From NCBI RefSeq assembly GCF_003601985.1, contig NZ_QZXA01000016.1:46709-110708 (forward strand): DNA of 64,000 nucleotides. The letters are read 5' to 3'. Shown here piece after piece: positions 15,740-23,964 of the stretch (position 1 is its first letter; each line of letters starts with the position of its first letter). The position numbers and the translations under genes are program-made. A model generated the notes under the pieces. It searched no databases. It was not told the DNA's origin and saw only the letters and a program-made list of their open reading frames with translations. The stretch is from Mesorhizobium jarvisii. Lineage in GTDB: Bacteria; Pseudomonadota; Alphaproteobacteria; Rhizobiales; Rhizobiaceae.

Positions 15740-16237
15740 TCATCCCTTGGCCGGCTCTTCGTAGATGCCAATGATGAGGAGCCATGCGCCTGAAATCAGG
15801 AAGGCGAACAGGACGATGGTTCCAAGGGCCGCGATGTAAAGGCCCACGCCGCGCCCGAGAATGAGGAAAATCGCGCCTGCAACCTCGGCCAGGTAACACA
15901 TCGTGCCGCCCGCCAACCGCGGCCCGGTCAACCCGATGGTGCTCATCCCCGCCTTGATGGCCACGACATATCCCCTGACGAAGATGAATGTCGCTATGCC
16001 CCAGAGCAAAAGCCATTCGAGGCCGAGTGCCGGAAGATATTGACCACCCAGAAGCGCAAGGCTGCATGCCATGAAAATCGCGCTGAAGCCCGACAGCATG
16101 TTGATTGCCCGGTTCTTGTGCGTCGTGTTGCGGACAATGCGTTCGGGATTGATCGAGATCGCAACGAAGATCAACCCGGCAAGCCCCGCGGCGCCGCCGC
16201 CCACCATGACGAAGAAATCAGTCCATTGATCCAACAT
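15740..16237 (-). CDS. Small integral membrane protein
   Basis: A 165-residue protein beginning MLDQWTDFFVMVGGGAAGLA. It has four or five hydrophobic segments (AAGLAGLIFVAISI, LSGFSAIFMACSLALLGG, LEWLLLWGIATFIFV, VAGAIFLILG, IVLFAFLISGAWLLIIGIY). This looks like a family of unassigned rhizobial membrane proteins. The start at 16237 is chosen because the upstream in-frame extension to 16441 is the complement of the duplicated segment and has no membrane character. It is transcribed opposite to the genes on both sides and is framed by direct repeats. Confidence 0.7.
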   Translation of the reverse strand: MLDQWTDFFVMVGGGAAGLAGLIFVAISINPERIVRNTTHKNRAINMLSGFSAIFMACSLALLGGQYLPALGLEWLLLWGIATFIFVRGYVVAIKAGMSTIGLTGPRLAGGTMCYLAEVAGAIFLILGRGVGLYIAALGTIVLFAFLISGAWLLIIGIYEEPAKG

Positions 16238-16367
16238 GACTTGCCCCCGAGCTTCAGCCGGCTCGATGGAAGCTAGCATGGCTGCGTTCCCGAACTCCAC
16301 GGGCGGGATAACTGATCGCGGGGTTTGTCGTTCCCACGTTCGGACCGGCGCGGCGTTCACCCCGACG

Positions 16368-16578
16368 GAGCAGGCAGCGCTCGGGCTGAAGGCCAGGACG
16401 GGCGCCAAATCCTGATCAGGGAGAGCGAGATGATCCGCCAACTCAAGGACGGCAAATGCCGGCTTTATTCAAGCAAGACGGATGAGAAGACCGGCAAGCG
16501 GCGGAACCTGGGGGCGTTTGAGACGTGTGAGGCGGCGGAGAAGCATGAGCGGGAGGTGCAGTATTCAAGCGGCATTGA
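16368..16578 (+). repeat. Segmental duplication, copy 2
   Basis: Homologous to 15491-15703 in direct orientation. It keeps the tail of the DUF2934 gene (GCTGAAGGCCAGGACGGGCG onward) and the small gene, but the rest of the DUF2934 gene is absent. This copy has lost a base at 16564 and carries several substitutions. Confidence 0.75.
16430..16578 (+). pseudogene. Frameshifted duplicate of the 49-aa basic protein
   Basis: The frame starts MIRQLKDGKCRLYSSKTDEK and follows the intact paralogue (15554) for 45 codons. One T is missing in GTATTCAAG (intact copy GTATTTCAAG), so the ending QYFKRH becomes QYSSGIE and the frame stays open to 16729 through unrelated sequence. Tyr10 to Cys and other changes have accumulated. 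I read it as a decaying copy created by the segmental duplication. Confidence 0.7.
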
Positions 16579-16852
16579 GGGAGGGCTGTTCGGTGCGTAC
16601 CTCTGGCGACCGCGATGGCGACACGCTGCAAGCTTGCGTGACCGATTTACTCTTAATTCCGCTAAAGCACACGGCAGCTTTGCGTCTCATGCCGTCATTC
16701 GGGCCGACTTGGCGCTTGTCTGGACATAGGGATCGACGTGAAAGCGAGACGGGCGCATGCATGTATCGCGTCGAGCGCTGCCATCGGATTGGGCATGCCA
16801 ATCATTGAACTGGCCGCGGACGAAGCGGAGTCGCTCCGCCCGTCACGCCAGA

Positions 16853-17155
16853 TTACGTCAGCTCATAGTAGAAATCACAAATCAGGTCCGCGACCTTGAC
16901 GGCCTCGAAATCCGTCATGTGTGCGGCGGTCTCAACAGCGACCGTTTCCATATCGTCTTGATCGATAGCAAGCAGATCCAGTATTTTCGCAAACTTGAAC
17001 TTGAGTTCCGGGTCACCATCGAACTCATCGATCGTAACGTCCAGAATGTTCGTATTTGCGTCGATCAGGCGCGTTTGAACACTGTCGGAAGAGGCTGCTA
17101 GCGTCCTGATCGCCGCAAAAAAGTGCTCGCGCGCGTTGGCATATTTGTCGTCCAT
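16853..17155 (-). CDS. Hypothetical acidic protein (100 aa)
   Basis: A 100-residue acidic protein starting MDDKYANAREHFFAAIRTLA, with DANTNILDVTIDEFDGDPEL in the middle and ending ADLICDFYYELT. It is predicted mostly helical with no signal peptide or membrane span. I do not recognise the family. The composition (Asp-rich, few Arg) is clean and unlike that of antisense shadows, which supports a real gene. The ATG at 17155 is preferred to 17206 because the extra 17 residues are Arg/Ser-rich. It stands alone between unassigned regions. Confidence 0.6.
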   Translation of the reverse strand: MDDKYANAREHFFAAIRTLAASSDSVQTRLIDANTNILDVTIDEFDGDPELKFKFAKILDLLAIDQDDMETVAVETAAHMTDFEAVKVADLICDFYYELT

Positions 17156-17573
17156 TTTTGATACCTTTATGGGTGAAGCGCTGCGCCTTGGACGTGAGAC
17201 GCGCACCGCGACTTACGCTTTTGGCATGGCCTGAGTCAACGACACAGACGCGGCCCGTCGCGCGCCGATATCCGTGAGCGGCCGGACTGCAGGCGACCAT
17301 TCAGACAACGCTTCACCGCATGTTCGAGCTTCAAAGGACGGCAAGCGCCTCGACCAAAACTGGATTGCAAAGACTGGGGACGGTGCTGATGGAGATGCCG
17401 GACGATGATGAAGACACACGGCCGTGCATTGCAGCCGGAACGCTGGGCACTTCAGGAAATAGGCGGCGTTTGCAGGGCCATCTTCAAAAGCAGGGCGGAA
17501 GGCCTGCGTTTGCGAACCCGCTGCGAACCGGCGCAGCGGGTTGCTATGTGCCTTTTCGCTAACGAGCGCTCAG
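17156..17573. other. Region without a supported gene
   Basis: 418 bases. Several short frames (for example 17320-17562 and 17405-17695 plus, 17452-17661 minus) are Arg-rich, have no convincing ribosome site and overlap each other. I see no gene and no strong hairpin. Confidence 0.4.
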
Positions 17574-18053
17574 TCAGGCATAGGCCGGCTCGCGATTGGC
17601 CATCACATACGCGCCACTTTGCCCGCCACCTGGCACGCGCGGCGCGACGGCGGCGGGGCAAGGCGGCGGATCATCATCATCGTCCCTGCCGGTAAAGCGC
17701 CGTCTGCGCGGCGATCCATTGATGCGCCGGTCATGGCGATCGAACGCCACGGTCCACGGCATTGCCCGACGCGAAAGAACCTTGCCGGCGGGGCCGACTT
17801 GATTCAGCGCCTTCAGGCATCGCAAGATATCGTCGACGGGAACGATCTTGCCATTGTCCAGTTTGCGTAGGGTGGGGCGATTTTCGACGGCATGCGCATC
17901 CGATGCCCATGATGCGAGCAAGGCGCGCTTTTCGTCCAAGGTCATGCGTGGATGCTTGAGCACATCGCCCGGGCTGTCGAGAAGGCAAAAAAGACCCTCG
18001 AAACGCCCGGTGCGCCGGGTTGGGGCACGGAATGTTTCAGTCTGCTGATTCAT
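17574..18053 (-). CDS. Conserved hypothetical protein next to hsp20
   Basis: A 159-residue protein starting MNQQTETFRAPTRRTGRFEG. The recognisable part is LKHPRMTLDEKRALLASWAS followed by DAHAVENRPTLRKLDNGKIV, a short motif I know from many alphaproteobacterial hypothetical proteins that often neighbour small heat-shock or stress genes. The C-terminal third (RRRRFTGRDDDDDPPP onward) is low complexity. The ATG at 18053 is preceded by CGGAGATTGGAG. It follows the Hsp20 gene on the same strand after 74 bases and may be cotranscribed with it. Function unknown. Confidence 0.7.
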   Translation of the reverse strand: MNQQTETFRAPTRRTGRFEGLFCLLDSPGDVLKHPRMTLDEKRALLASWASDAHAVENRPTLRKLDNGKIVPVDDILRCLKALNQVGPAGKVLSRRAMPWTVAFDRHDRRINGSPRRRRFTGRDDDDDPPPCPAAVAPRVPGGGQSGAYVMANREPAYA

Positions 18054-18127
18054 CTCCAATCTCCGCAATCGAGGCCTCCCGACCGAAGCCGGGAGGCGAC
18101 CGCAGTGTTCGTGTTGAAATATCGGCG

Positions 18128-18592
18128 TCAGGCAACCTTACGCGGTTTCTCGACGTCCTGGCTGATCTGCTTGTTGACCGCCATAGCGTCGCCAGAGCCG
18201 ATGTTGATGCGGCGAGGTTTCAGTTCCTCGGGGATTTCCCGCACGATCTCGACGCTGAGCAGGCCATTCTCCAGGGACGCAGCGACGACCTTCATGTGGT
18301 CGGCCAGCTTGAACACGTGTCTGAAGTTGCGCAAGGCAAGGCCCTGGTGCAGCACCTGACGCCCCTCCGTGTCGGTGGATTTCTGGCCGACAACCACGAG
18401 TTCCGGGCCATTCTGCGTCAACTCCACCTCTTCGGAACTGAAGCCGGCAATAGCCATGGCGATACGGTAGTCGTTTTCACCGGTCTTCTCGATATTGTAA
18501 GGCGGCCAGTCGGTCCTGGCGTTGTTTTCGAGCATGTCGAAAAGACGATCGAATCCGACGGTGGTTCGATAAAGCGAGTCAAACGTTCTCAT
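18128..18592 (-). CDS. Hsp20 small heat-shock protein (class A, IbpA-like)
   Basis: A 154-residue protein beginning MRTFDSLYRTTVGFDRLFDM. The alpha-crystallin domain runs from WPPYNIEKTGENDYRIAMAI to ASLENGLLSVEIVREIPEEL, and the C-terminal tail includes RRINIG (the I-x-I anchor). It holds unfolding proteins for refolding by the DnaK system. ATG 18592 has AAGGAGA upstream, which is buried in a ROSE-type hairpin (18593-18708), so translation is expected to be heat-controlled. An alternative start at 18625 would lie inside that hairpin. Confidence 0.92.
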   Translation of the reverse strand: MRTFDSLYRTTVGFDRLFDMLENNARTDWPPYNIEKTGENDYRIAMAIAGFSSEEVELTQNGPELVVVGQKSTDTEGRQVLHQGLALRNFRHVFKLADHMKVVAASLENGLLSVEIVREIPEELKPRRINIGSGDAMAVNKQISQDVEKPRKVA

Positions 18593-18708
18593 AGCCACAT
18601 TCTCCTTGAAGCAACATGGGTACAAGGTGCGCCGCCCAACGGCGCCGCCCGTCGTCGAGCCATACAGCCTCGACGGCGAACGATTTGGGAAGCGCCGAAA
18701 AACGCTTC
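18593..18708 (-). promoter_or_regulatory. ROSE-type RNA thermometer, four hairpins
   Basis: Reading the minus strand toward hsp20: hairpin I 18708-18689 (GAAGCG / CGCTTC), II 18675-18653 (CGTCGAG / CTCGACG), III 18645-18629 (GCGCCG / CGGCGC, perfect), IV 18619-18595. Hairpin IV contains TTGCTTCAAGGAGA: the conserved U-U-G-C-U of ROSE elements faces the AGGA of the ribosome site, with the extra G that gives the bulge or G-G pair. Four consecutive hairpins ending at the start codon are the classical rhizobial ROSE layout. The CTTGAA in hairpin I could instead be the -35 of an RpoH promoter, in which case the RNA would begin after it. Confidence 0.82.
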
Positions 18709-18874
18709 AAGGCCCCTGCGCAAAAAAATTTGAGCCTCTTGATGGTACGAAAAACCGCTGCCGGGAGGAGAGCGGCGAGACGACCTCGCCAGCTTGACCA
18801 TATGCCTTCTTCAGCAGCATCGCACGACCTCACATCCACGCGAGGGTACTGCCTCATGTGGTCCGGAGAATCGC

Positions 18875-20593
18875 TCAAACCAGCGATTCAAATCTTGCAG
18901 CGTCGACCGGTCGACCGAGCAGAAATCCCTGCCCGAAATCACAGTCCATGTCGCGCAACAGCGTGCGTTCCACCTCTGTCTCTATTCCCTCGGCGACGAC
19001 ATGAAAGCCGAGTTCCCTGGAAATCCTGATGATGGACTCGATGATGACCCGCTTGGAACGGCTTTGCGCTAGTCCTTTGACAAAACCGCGATCGATCTTG
19101 ATCTCCGTAAGGGGGAAATCTTCGAGGTAGCGCAGATTGGCGTAGCCGGTTCCGAAGTCGTCGATGGACAGGCCGACGCCCAGTTCGCGCAGATGTCTCA
19201 TGATCAACAGCATTTCCGCGGAACTTTCGACCATCAAGCTCTCGGTGAGCTCTAGCTTGATCCATGCAGCATCGGCGCCGCTGGCGGTGAGCACATCGGA
19301 GACAAATTTCGGCATGTCGCGAAGCTTGAACTCGAGCGGCGAGACATTGAACGAGAAGACTATCGGCACTTGTCGGCCCCGGTTCACGCGCGCGGCAAAG
19401 TCCGCGACGGTGCGAAGTCCTCGGGCGCCGATATCGAGTATAAGACCCGTATCTTCGGCATGGCCGATGAACTTGTCCGGCGACTGCATCCCAAACAGCC
19501 CATGGTGCCATCGCAACAGGGCTTCAGCACCGACAACCGTTCCCGTGGCGAGGTCGACCTGCGGCTGGTAGTGAAAATCGAACTCGTCATGTTCCAAGGC
19601 CTGCTGCATTTCGCTGGTCATGCGCAGTCGGTTTCGCGCACGCTTATCGTCCTCGGAACTGAATGCGCAGATATCGAGGAACGCCGACGACTTCGACCGA
19701 TGCAAAGCGGCACCGGCACGACGAACCAGCGTTATGGCGTCCGTCGTCTGGTTGCCAACGACATAGCCCATCGCGAAACGGATCCTTATCGTTGCGCCCG
19801 CAACGAGATAGCGCGGCGCCAGGGACTGCCGGATCATTTCGATTGCCGCTTGGGCCTCGTCGGCATGGCCAAGCGGCTGAGCGAGCGCAAACTCATTGGA
19901 TCCCGTGCGGCAGATCAGTGCAGCGCCTGTGTTGGTCAGGCGTCGCGCAATCTGCATCAGCACCTGGTCGCCAACGTCATATCCGTACCCTTCGTTGATG
20001 TCATGGAAACGAGCCATGTCGATCTTGACAAGCAAGATCCGCCGTTCCCCTTGACGCAGCAGGATGTCGACGTCCTCGACGAAGGCGTATCTGTTGAGAA
20101 CACCGGTGAGCATGTCGGCGCGGGTGCTCTGGGCAATTTGCGCGGCGGCGACCCTGCTCGCCGTCACGTCCCGCATCAGTCCGATATAGTGCGTCGGCTC
20201 GCCACCAGCGATGCTCATAGGTGCGAGGCGGAGTTCGTTCCAGAACCAGCTACCGTCCTTGCGGTAGTTCTTCAGCGTGACGGCAACATCCTCACGCCGG
20301 GCGATGGCTTCACGAATGGACTGGATTTCGGGTTGAAGGCGATCACTGCCTTGCAGGAAGCGGCAGTTTCTCCCGATCAGTTCGTCGCTGGAATAGCCGG
20401 TGATGTCCTGGAACGCGCGGTTCACGTAGACCAGCGCCATACCCTTTTCACGCAGATCGCTGATGGCCAAACCATCCCTCGATAGATCGGGCAGCCGGGC
20501 CGCGATCTCTTGCGGCACGCCATAGCGGCGCGGGTTCGCGACCGCAGTACTGCGGATCAGATTGCCGAACCCGGCCTTGAAAATCTCTGTCAT
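18875..20593 (-). CDS. LOV-GGDEF-EAL protein, blue-light-regulated c-di-GMP phosphodiesterase candidate
   Basis: 572 residues. A LOV domain spans about 45-150: FQDITGYSSDELIGRNCRFL with the photoactive cysteine at 77, then NYRKDGSWFWNELRLAPM, so an FMN chromophore is expected. A GGDEF domain follows (160-310) whose signature is degenerate, RTGSNEFAL at 229-237, so cyclase activity is doubtful. The EAL domain (325-572) is complete: GAEALLRW (E357), FNVSP (N416), ELTES (E451), DDFGTGYANLRYL (D478-D479), KIDRGF (K499), VAEGIE (E535). It should hydrolyse c-di-GMP under light control. The weak start at 20593 has no strong ribosome site. It is divergent from the MEDS-LuxR gene. Confidence 0.9.
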   Translation of the reverse strand: MTEIFKAGFGNLIRSTAVANPRRYGVPQEIAARLPDLSRDGLAISDLREKGMALVYVNRAFQDITGYSSDELIGRNCRFLQGSDRLQPEIQSIREAIARREDVAVTLKNYRKDGSWFWNELRLAPMSIAGGEPTHYIGLMRDVTASRVAAAQIAQSTRADMLTGVLNRYAFVEDVDILLRQGERRILLVKIDMARFHDINEGYGYDVGDQVLMQIARRLTNTGAALICRTGSNEFALAQPLGHADEAQAAIEMIRQSLAPRYLVAGATIRIRFAMGYVVGNQTTDAITLVRRAGAALHRSKSSAFLDICAFSSEDDKRARNRLRMTSEMQQALEHDEFDFHYQPQVDLATGTVVGAEALLRWHHGLFGMQSPDKFIGHAEDTGLILDIGARGLRTVADFAARVNRGRQVPIVFSFNVSPLEFKLRDMPKFVSDVLTASGADAAWIKLELTESLMVESSAEMLLIMRHLRELGVGLSIDDFGTGYANLRYLEDFPLTEIKIDRGFVKGLAQSRSKRVIIESIIRISRELGFHVVAEGIETEVERTLLRDMDCDFGQGFLLGRPVDAARFESLV

Positions 20594-20777
20594 GTTGGGG
20601 CGACGGCTGATAGTGTCCGGAGATGCATGCCCCCATAGATGGCCAGCTATAGCGCATATTCTACTGGCACGATCAACAGGTTCCGTAGCGGAATGGCCGA
20701 CGTGGCGTGGGCCGCCGTCGGCTGCGACTGATTTAGCGGCTCAGTGACGTACTCGTGCACCGGAAAGCGGCATCGAC

Positions 20778-21629
20778 ATGAACGATGAGCCTGCCCACGC
20801 GCTCCGCAAGTCCGGCATCCGCGTCATGGGCGAGATGTGCTGGGGCACACACATCTGCGTCTTCTACGAAGCGGAACAGGACCTGCTTGCCACAAACGCT
20901 TCCTATTTCGCGGCCGGGCTGGAGAACAACGAGTTCTGCATCTGGGCGGTCTCCGATCCGATCGACGCAGAGACGGCGAAGGATGCGCTACGGCAATCCA
21001 TCCCCGACATCGATGCGCGCCTGGTGGCCGGCCAGATGGAAATCATTGCTGCTACGGACTGGTACCTACCTGGCGGCGAGTTCGACATACAGCGCATCAC
21101 CGGCGGCTGGAACGAGAAGCTGCGCGCAGCGTTGGAACGGGGGTATGCCGGGATCAGAATCAGCGGCAACGCATTCTGGATCGGGACCAGCCACTGGCAG
21201 GAGTTTTGCCAATACGAGCATGAACTCGACCACTCGCTGGCGGGTCAGAAGATGCTCGTTTTGTGCACTTATTCCCTGTCGGAAAGCAGGGCAGTGGACC
21301 TGCTCGATGTCGCACGAGCACATCAATTCACCATCACCCGGCGAAACGGAGAATGGGAATTTCTCGAGACGCCGGAGCTCCAGGCTGCCAAGCAGGAAAT
21401 CAGGAAGCTGAATGGCGCATTGAATATCCTGGCGGACACCAGCCGCGCCACTTTCACGGCTCGCGAGCGTATCGTGCTCGCCCAAATCGTCAGGGGCTAT
21501 TCGAGCAAGGAGATTGCTCGCACCTTGAAAATTGCCCCACGAACGGTCGAGTTCCATAGAGCCAACCTTCTCAAGAAAACCAACGCGCGGAGCACGGTCC
21601 AGCTCTTGCACATGGTTCTTGGCGAGTAG
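20778..21629 (+). CDS. MEDS-domain LuxR-family transcriptional regulator
   Basis: A 283-residue protein. The N-terminal 190 residues (GTHICVFYEAEQDLLATNAS, ENNEFCIWAVSDPI, ISGNAFWIGTSHWQEF, MLVLCTYSL) are a MEDS domain, a RecA-like sensory domain first described in DcmR of methylotrophs and in methanogens. The C-terminus (FTARERIVLAQIVRGYSSKE, APRTVEFHRANLLKK) is a LuxR/GerE helix-turn-helix. It is a one-component sensor of an unknown ligand. Its divergent position to the LOV c-di-GMP gene, with 184 bases between starts, suggests it controls or is linked to that light input; that is inferred. Confidence 0.85.
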   Translation: MNDEPAHALRKSGIRVMGEMCWGTHICVFYEAEQDLLATNASYFAAGLENNEFCIWAVSDPIDAETAKDALRQSIPDIDARLVAGQMEIIAATDWYLPGGEFDIQRITGGWNEKLRAALERGYAGIRISGNAFWIGTSHWQEFCQYEHELDHSLAGQKMLVLCTYSLSESRAVDLLDVARAHQFTITRRNGEWEFLETPELQAAKQEIRKLNGALNILADTSRATFTARERIVLAQIVRGYSSKEIARTLKIAPRTVEFHRANLLKKTNARSTVQLLHMVLGE

Positions 21630-21969
21630 CACAAGTCCGGGGTTGCTTCTGCGATGGAAGCTGGACCGGAGCCTGCGCTCCAACGCGGCCTGCGAGTGCT
21701 GTTTTGCCCGGTGATGAAAACTGCGATATGCGATGCGTTTCCGGGCAGGCTCTGCGGGTCTAACGTCCGCTGTCACTTCTCGGCAGCCACAAGTCGCCAG
21801 TCCGCTTCCGGCCCCTATCAAGACATTCAGGGTGTTGGGGGTAGCGGCCGCAACTGGCGTTTGGCCCGACCTTCCAATTTCTCGAAGACTGCCAAGTCGC
21901 ACCCCCTCGTTAACCATTCGTTAACCATTCCCTCGCTAGCGTTTACCTCTCAGTAAGGATTCGCCAGCC
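21630..21969. other. Intergenic region upstream of minCDE
   Basis: 340 bases with no supported gene. The right end is AT-rich and holds the CtrA-type box listed separately. Short frames on either strand across this stretch are extensions or shadows. No clear terminator for the MEDS-LuxR gene is visible. Confidence 0.45.
21910..21925 (+). promoter_or_regulatory. CtrA-type box upstream of minC
   Basis: TTAACCATTCGTTAAC is an exact TTAA-N7-TTAAC, the full CtrA consensus of alphaproteobacteria. It ends 44 bases before the minC start codon, in an otherwise GC-rich chromosome where such a match is rare by chance. CtrA control of the min operon is reported in Sinorhizobium meliloti, so the cell-cycle regulator probably acts directly here too. 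Confidence 0.75.
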
Positions 21970-22788
21970 GTGACCTTTGCCGCTCCCCTCGAGGCCAAAT
22001 CCATTCGCTTTCGTGCCCGTTCTTTCGTCGCTTTCACATTGACCCCGGAAGCGCCCATGGTGGAGTGGCTGCAGGGGCTGGATCATTGGATCGGCAACTC
22101 GCCGGGCTATTTTGCCGGGCGGCCGGTGCTGCTCGATCTGAACACGCTGAAGCCGCAGACGAGCGAGATCGCGGCACTGGTGGCGGAGCTGGGGACGCGC
22201 GGCATCCGCATCTATGCCATCGAATTGGAAGGGGCCGCGCTCGGGCCCGACCTGCCGCCTCTGCTGGTCGGCGCCAAGGAGGCGACGACGGAGGGGCTGC
22301 TGCCTGGCCGCAAGGGCGGGCAAGAGGCTTCCGGCAAGGAAGGCAAGGCCGCCGAGGGCAGGGCGCCGGACCACCGCGTCGATGCTGGCGGCGTTGCCAA
22401 GCGAAAGGCTGGCGCAAGCAAGACTGAGGAAAGCGTGCCGCAGGTTTCGCATTACGATTCGGGCACGCTGATGATCAAGACGCCGATCCGTTCCGGCCAG
22501 GCGATCATGCATGCGCATGGCGATGTCATCGTGCTGGGCTCGGTCGCGTCCGGTTCGGAGATCGTCGCCGCCGGCTCGATCCATGTCTACGGCACGCTGC
22601 GCGGGCGCGCTTCGGCGGGCGCGTTGGGCAACACCGCCGCGCGCATCTTCTGCCGCCGCAACGAGGCCGAGCTTCTGTCGGTCGACGGCTGGTACATCAC
22701 CGCCGAGGAGATGGAAGGCGTGTCGCGCGGCAAGCCGGTGCAGGCCTTCCTCGACGGCGACGGCCTGCGCGTCGAGACTTTGAGTTGA
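21970..22788 (+). CDS. minC: Septum site-determining protein MinC
   Basis: A 272-residue protein. The N-terminal domain starts MTFAAPLEAKSIRFRARSFV and includes GYFAGRPVLLDLNTL. A Gly/Lys/Ala-rich linker follows (about 105-155). The C-terminal beta-helix has IRSGQAIMHAHGDVIVLGSV, GSEIVAAGSIHVYGTLRGRA and NTAARIFCRRNEAEL, the standard MinC C-domain that binds MinD. It inhibits FtsZ polymer assembly away from midcell. The start is GTG at 21970, with AAGGA about 10 bases before it. It is the first gene of minCDE, 88 bases before minD, and lies behind a CtrA-type box. Confidence 0.95.
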   Translation: MTFAAPLEAKSIRFRARSFVAFTLTPEAPMVEWLQGLDHWIGNSPGYFAGRPVLLDLNTLKPQTSEIAALVAELGTRGIRIYAIELEGAALGPDLPPLLVGAKEATTEGLLPGRKGGQEASGKEGKAAEGRAPDHRVDAGGVAKRKAGASKTEESVPQVSHYDSGTLMIKTPIRSGQAIMHAHGDVIVLGSVASGSEIVAAGSIHVYGTLRGRASAGALGNTAARIFCRRNEAELLSVDGWYITAEEMEGVSRGKPVQAFLDGDGLRVETLS

Positions 22789-22876
22789 AGCGGCTTGGGA
22801 GCTGACGACCGCTGACTGAATAAAGGTCGGCGAGCCGGCCCGAGACAACAAACTGATAACAACGGAGGCTTTTTTC

Positions 22877-23692
22877 ATGGGCAAGGTAGTGGTGGTCACA
22901 TCGGGCAAGGGGGGCGTCGGCAAGACCACCTCGACGGCGGCGCTCGGTGCCGCCGTGGCCAAGACCGGCAAGAAGGTGGCGCTCGTCGATTTCGACGTCG
23001 GCCTGCGCAACCTCGACCTGATCATGGGCGCCGAACGCCGCGTGGTGTTCGACCTCGTCAACGTCATCCAGGGCACGGCCAAGCTGTCGCAGGCGCTGAT
23101 CCGCGACAAGCGGGTCGACACGCTGTTCCTGCTGCCGGCCTCGCAGACGCGCGACAAGGACTCGCTGACGGAAGAGGGCGTCGGCGAGGTTATCGACAAG
23201 CTGCGCTCGGTGTTCGACTATGTCTTCTGCGACAGCCCGGCCGGCATCGAGCGCGGCGCGCAGCTCGCCATGCGCTTTGCCGACGAGGCGGTCATCGTCA
23301 CCAATCCGGAAGTGTCGTCGGTGCGCGATTCCGACCGCATCATCGGCCTGCTCGACGCCCGCACCATGCGCGCCGAACAGGGCGAGCAGATCGCCAAGCA
23401 CGTGCTGGTCACCCGCTATGACGCGGGGCGGGCCGCACGGGGTGAAATGCTCAGCATCGACGATGTGCTGGAAATCCTGTCGGTGCCGCTGCTCGGCATC
23501 ATCCCGGAGAGCCAGGACGTGCTGCGCGCCTCCAACCTCGGTGCGCCGGTGACGCTGTCGGAGCCGCTCAACACCGCGGCCAAGGCCTATATCGACGCCG
23601 CAAGGCGGCTGGAAGGCGAGGATCTGCCGGTCGTCGTCCCCTTCGAGCGCAAAGGTTTCCTCGACCGTCTGTTGGGAAGGAGGGCGGCATGA
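22877..23692 (+). CDS. minD: Septum site-determining ATPase MinD
   Basis: A 271-residue ParA/MinD ATPase. KGGVGKTTSTAALGAAVA is the deviant Walker A with the signature lysine, and LVDFDVGLRNLDLIMG is switch I. The C-terminal amphipathic helix, FERKGFLDRLLGRRA, is the membrane-targeting sequence. ATP-bound MinD dimers recruit MinC to the membrane and are released by MinE. AACGGAGGC precedes the ATG. The stop overlaps the minE start. Confidence 0.97.
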   Translation: MGKVVVVTSGKGGVGKTTSTAALGAAVAKTGKKVALVDFDVGLRNLDLIMGAERRVVFDLVNVIQGTAKLSQALIRDKRVDTLFLLPASQTRDKDSLTEEGVGEVIDKLRSVFDYVFCDSPAGIERGAQLAMRFADEAVIVTNPEVSSVRDSDRIIGLLDARTMRAEQGEQIAKHVLVTRYDAGRAARGEMLSIDDVLEILSVPLLGIIPESQDVLRASNLGAPVTLSEPLNTAAKAYIDAARRLEGEDLPVVVPFERKGFLDRLLGRRAA

Positions 23693-23964
23693 TGAACGTG
23701 TTCGACCTTTTCAAGCGGCGCTCCAGCGCGCCGGTGGCGCGCGAGCGGCTGCAAGTGCTGCTCGCCTATGAGCGCCGCAACCGCAGCCAGCCCGACCTCG
23801 TCTCCATCCTGCGCGAGGAGATCATGGCGGTGATCGCCAAGCACGTGCAGATCGACCAGGACTACCTGCAGGTCTCGATGGACCGCGGCGAGACCATGTC
23901 GACGCTGGAGATCGATATCCAGATCCCCAACAAGAGCGCCGTGCCGATGGCGATCGCGGGCTAG
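23689..23964 (+). CDS. minE: Cell division topological specificity factor MinE
   Basis: A 91-residue protein, MMNVFDLFKRRSSAPVARER, with the anti-MinCD helix region (RLQVLLAYERRNRSQPDLVS) and the topological-specificity domain (VDRGETMSTLEIDIQIP-type ending). It stimulates MinD ATPase and drives pole-to-pole oscillation. The first ATG overlaps the minD stop (ATGA); a second ATG follows immediately. It ends the operon, and a repeat element begins 13 bases after its stop. Confidence 0.96.
   Translation: MMNVFDLFKRRSSAPVARERLQVLLAYERRNRSQPDLVSILREEIMAVIAKHVQIDQDYLQVSMDRGETMSTLEIDIQIPNKSAVPMAIAG

Noticed and set aside
17320..17695. Overlapping short frames on both strands
   Set aside because: No ribosome site, low-complexity composition and mutual overlap; no family resemblance.
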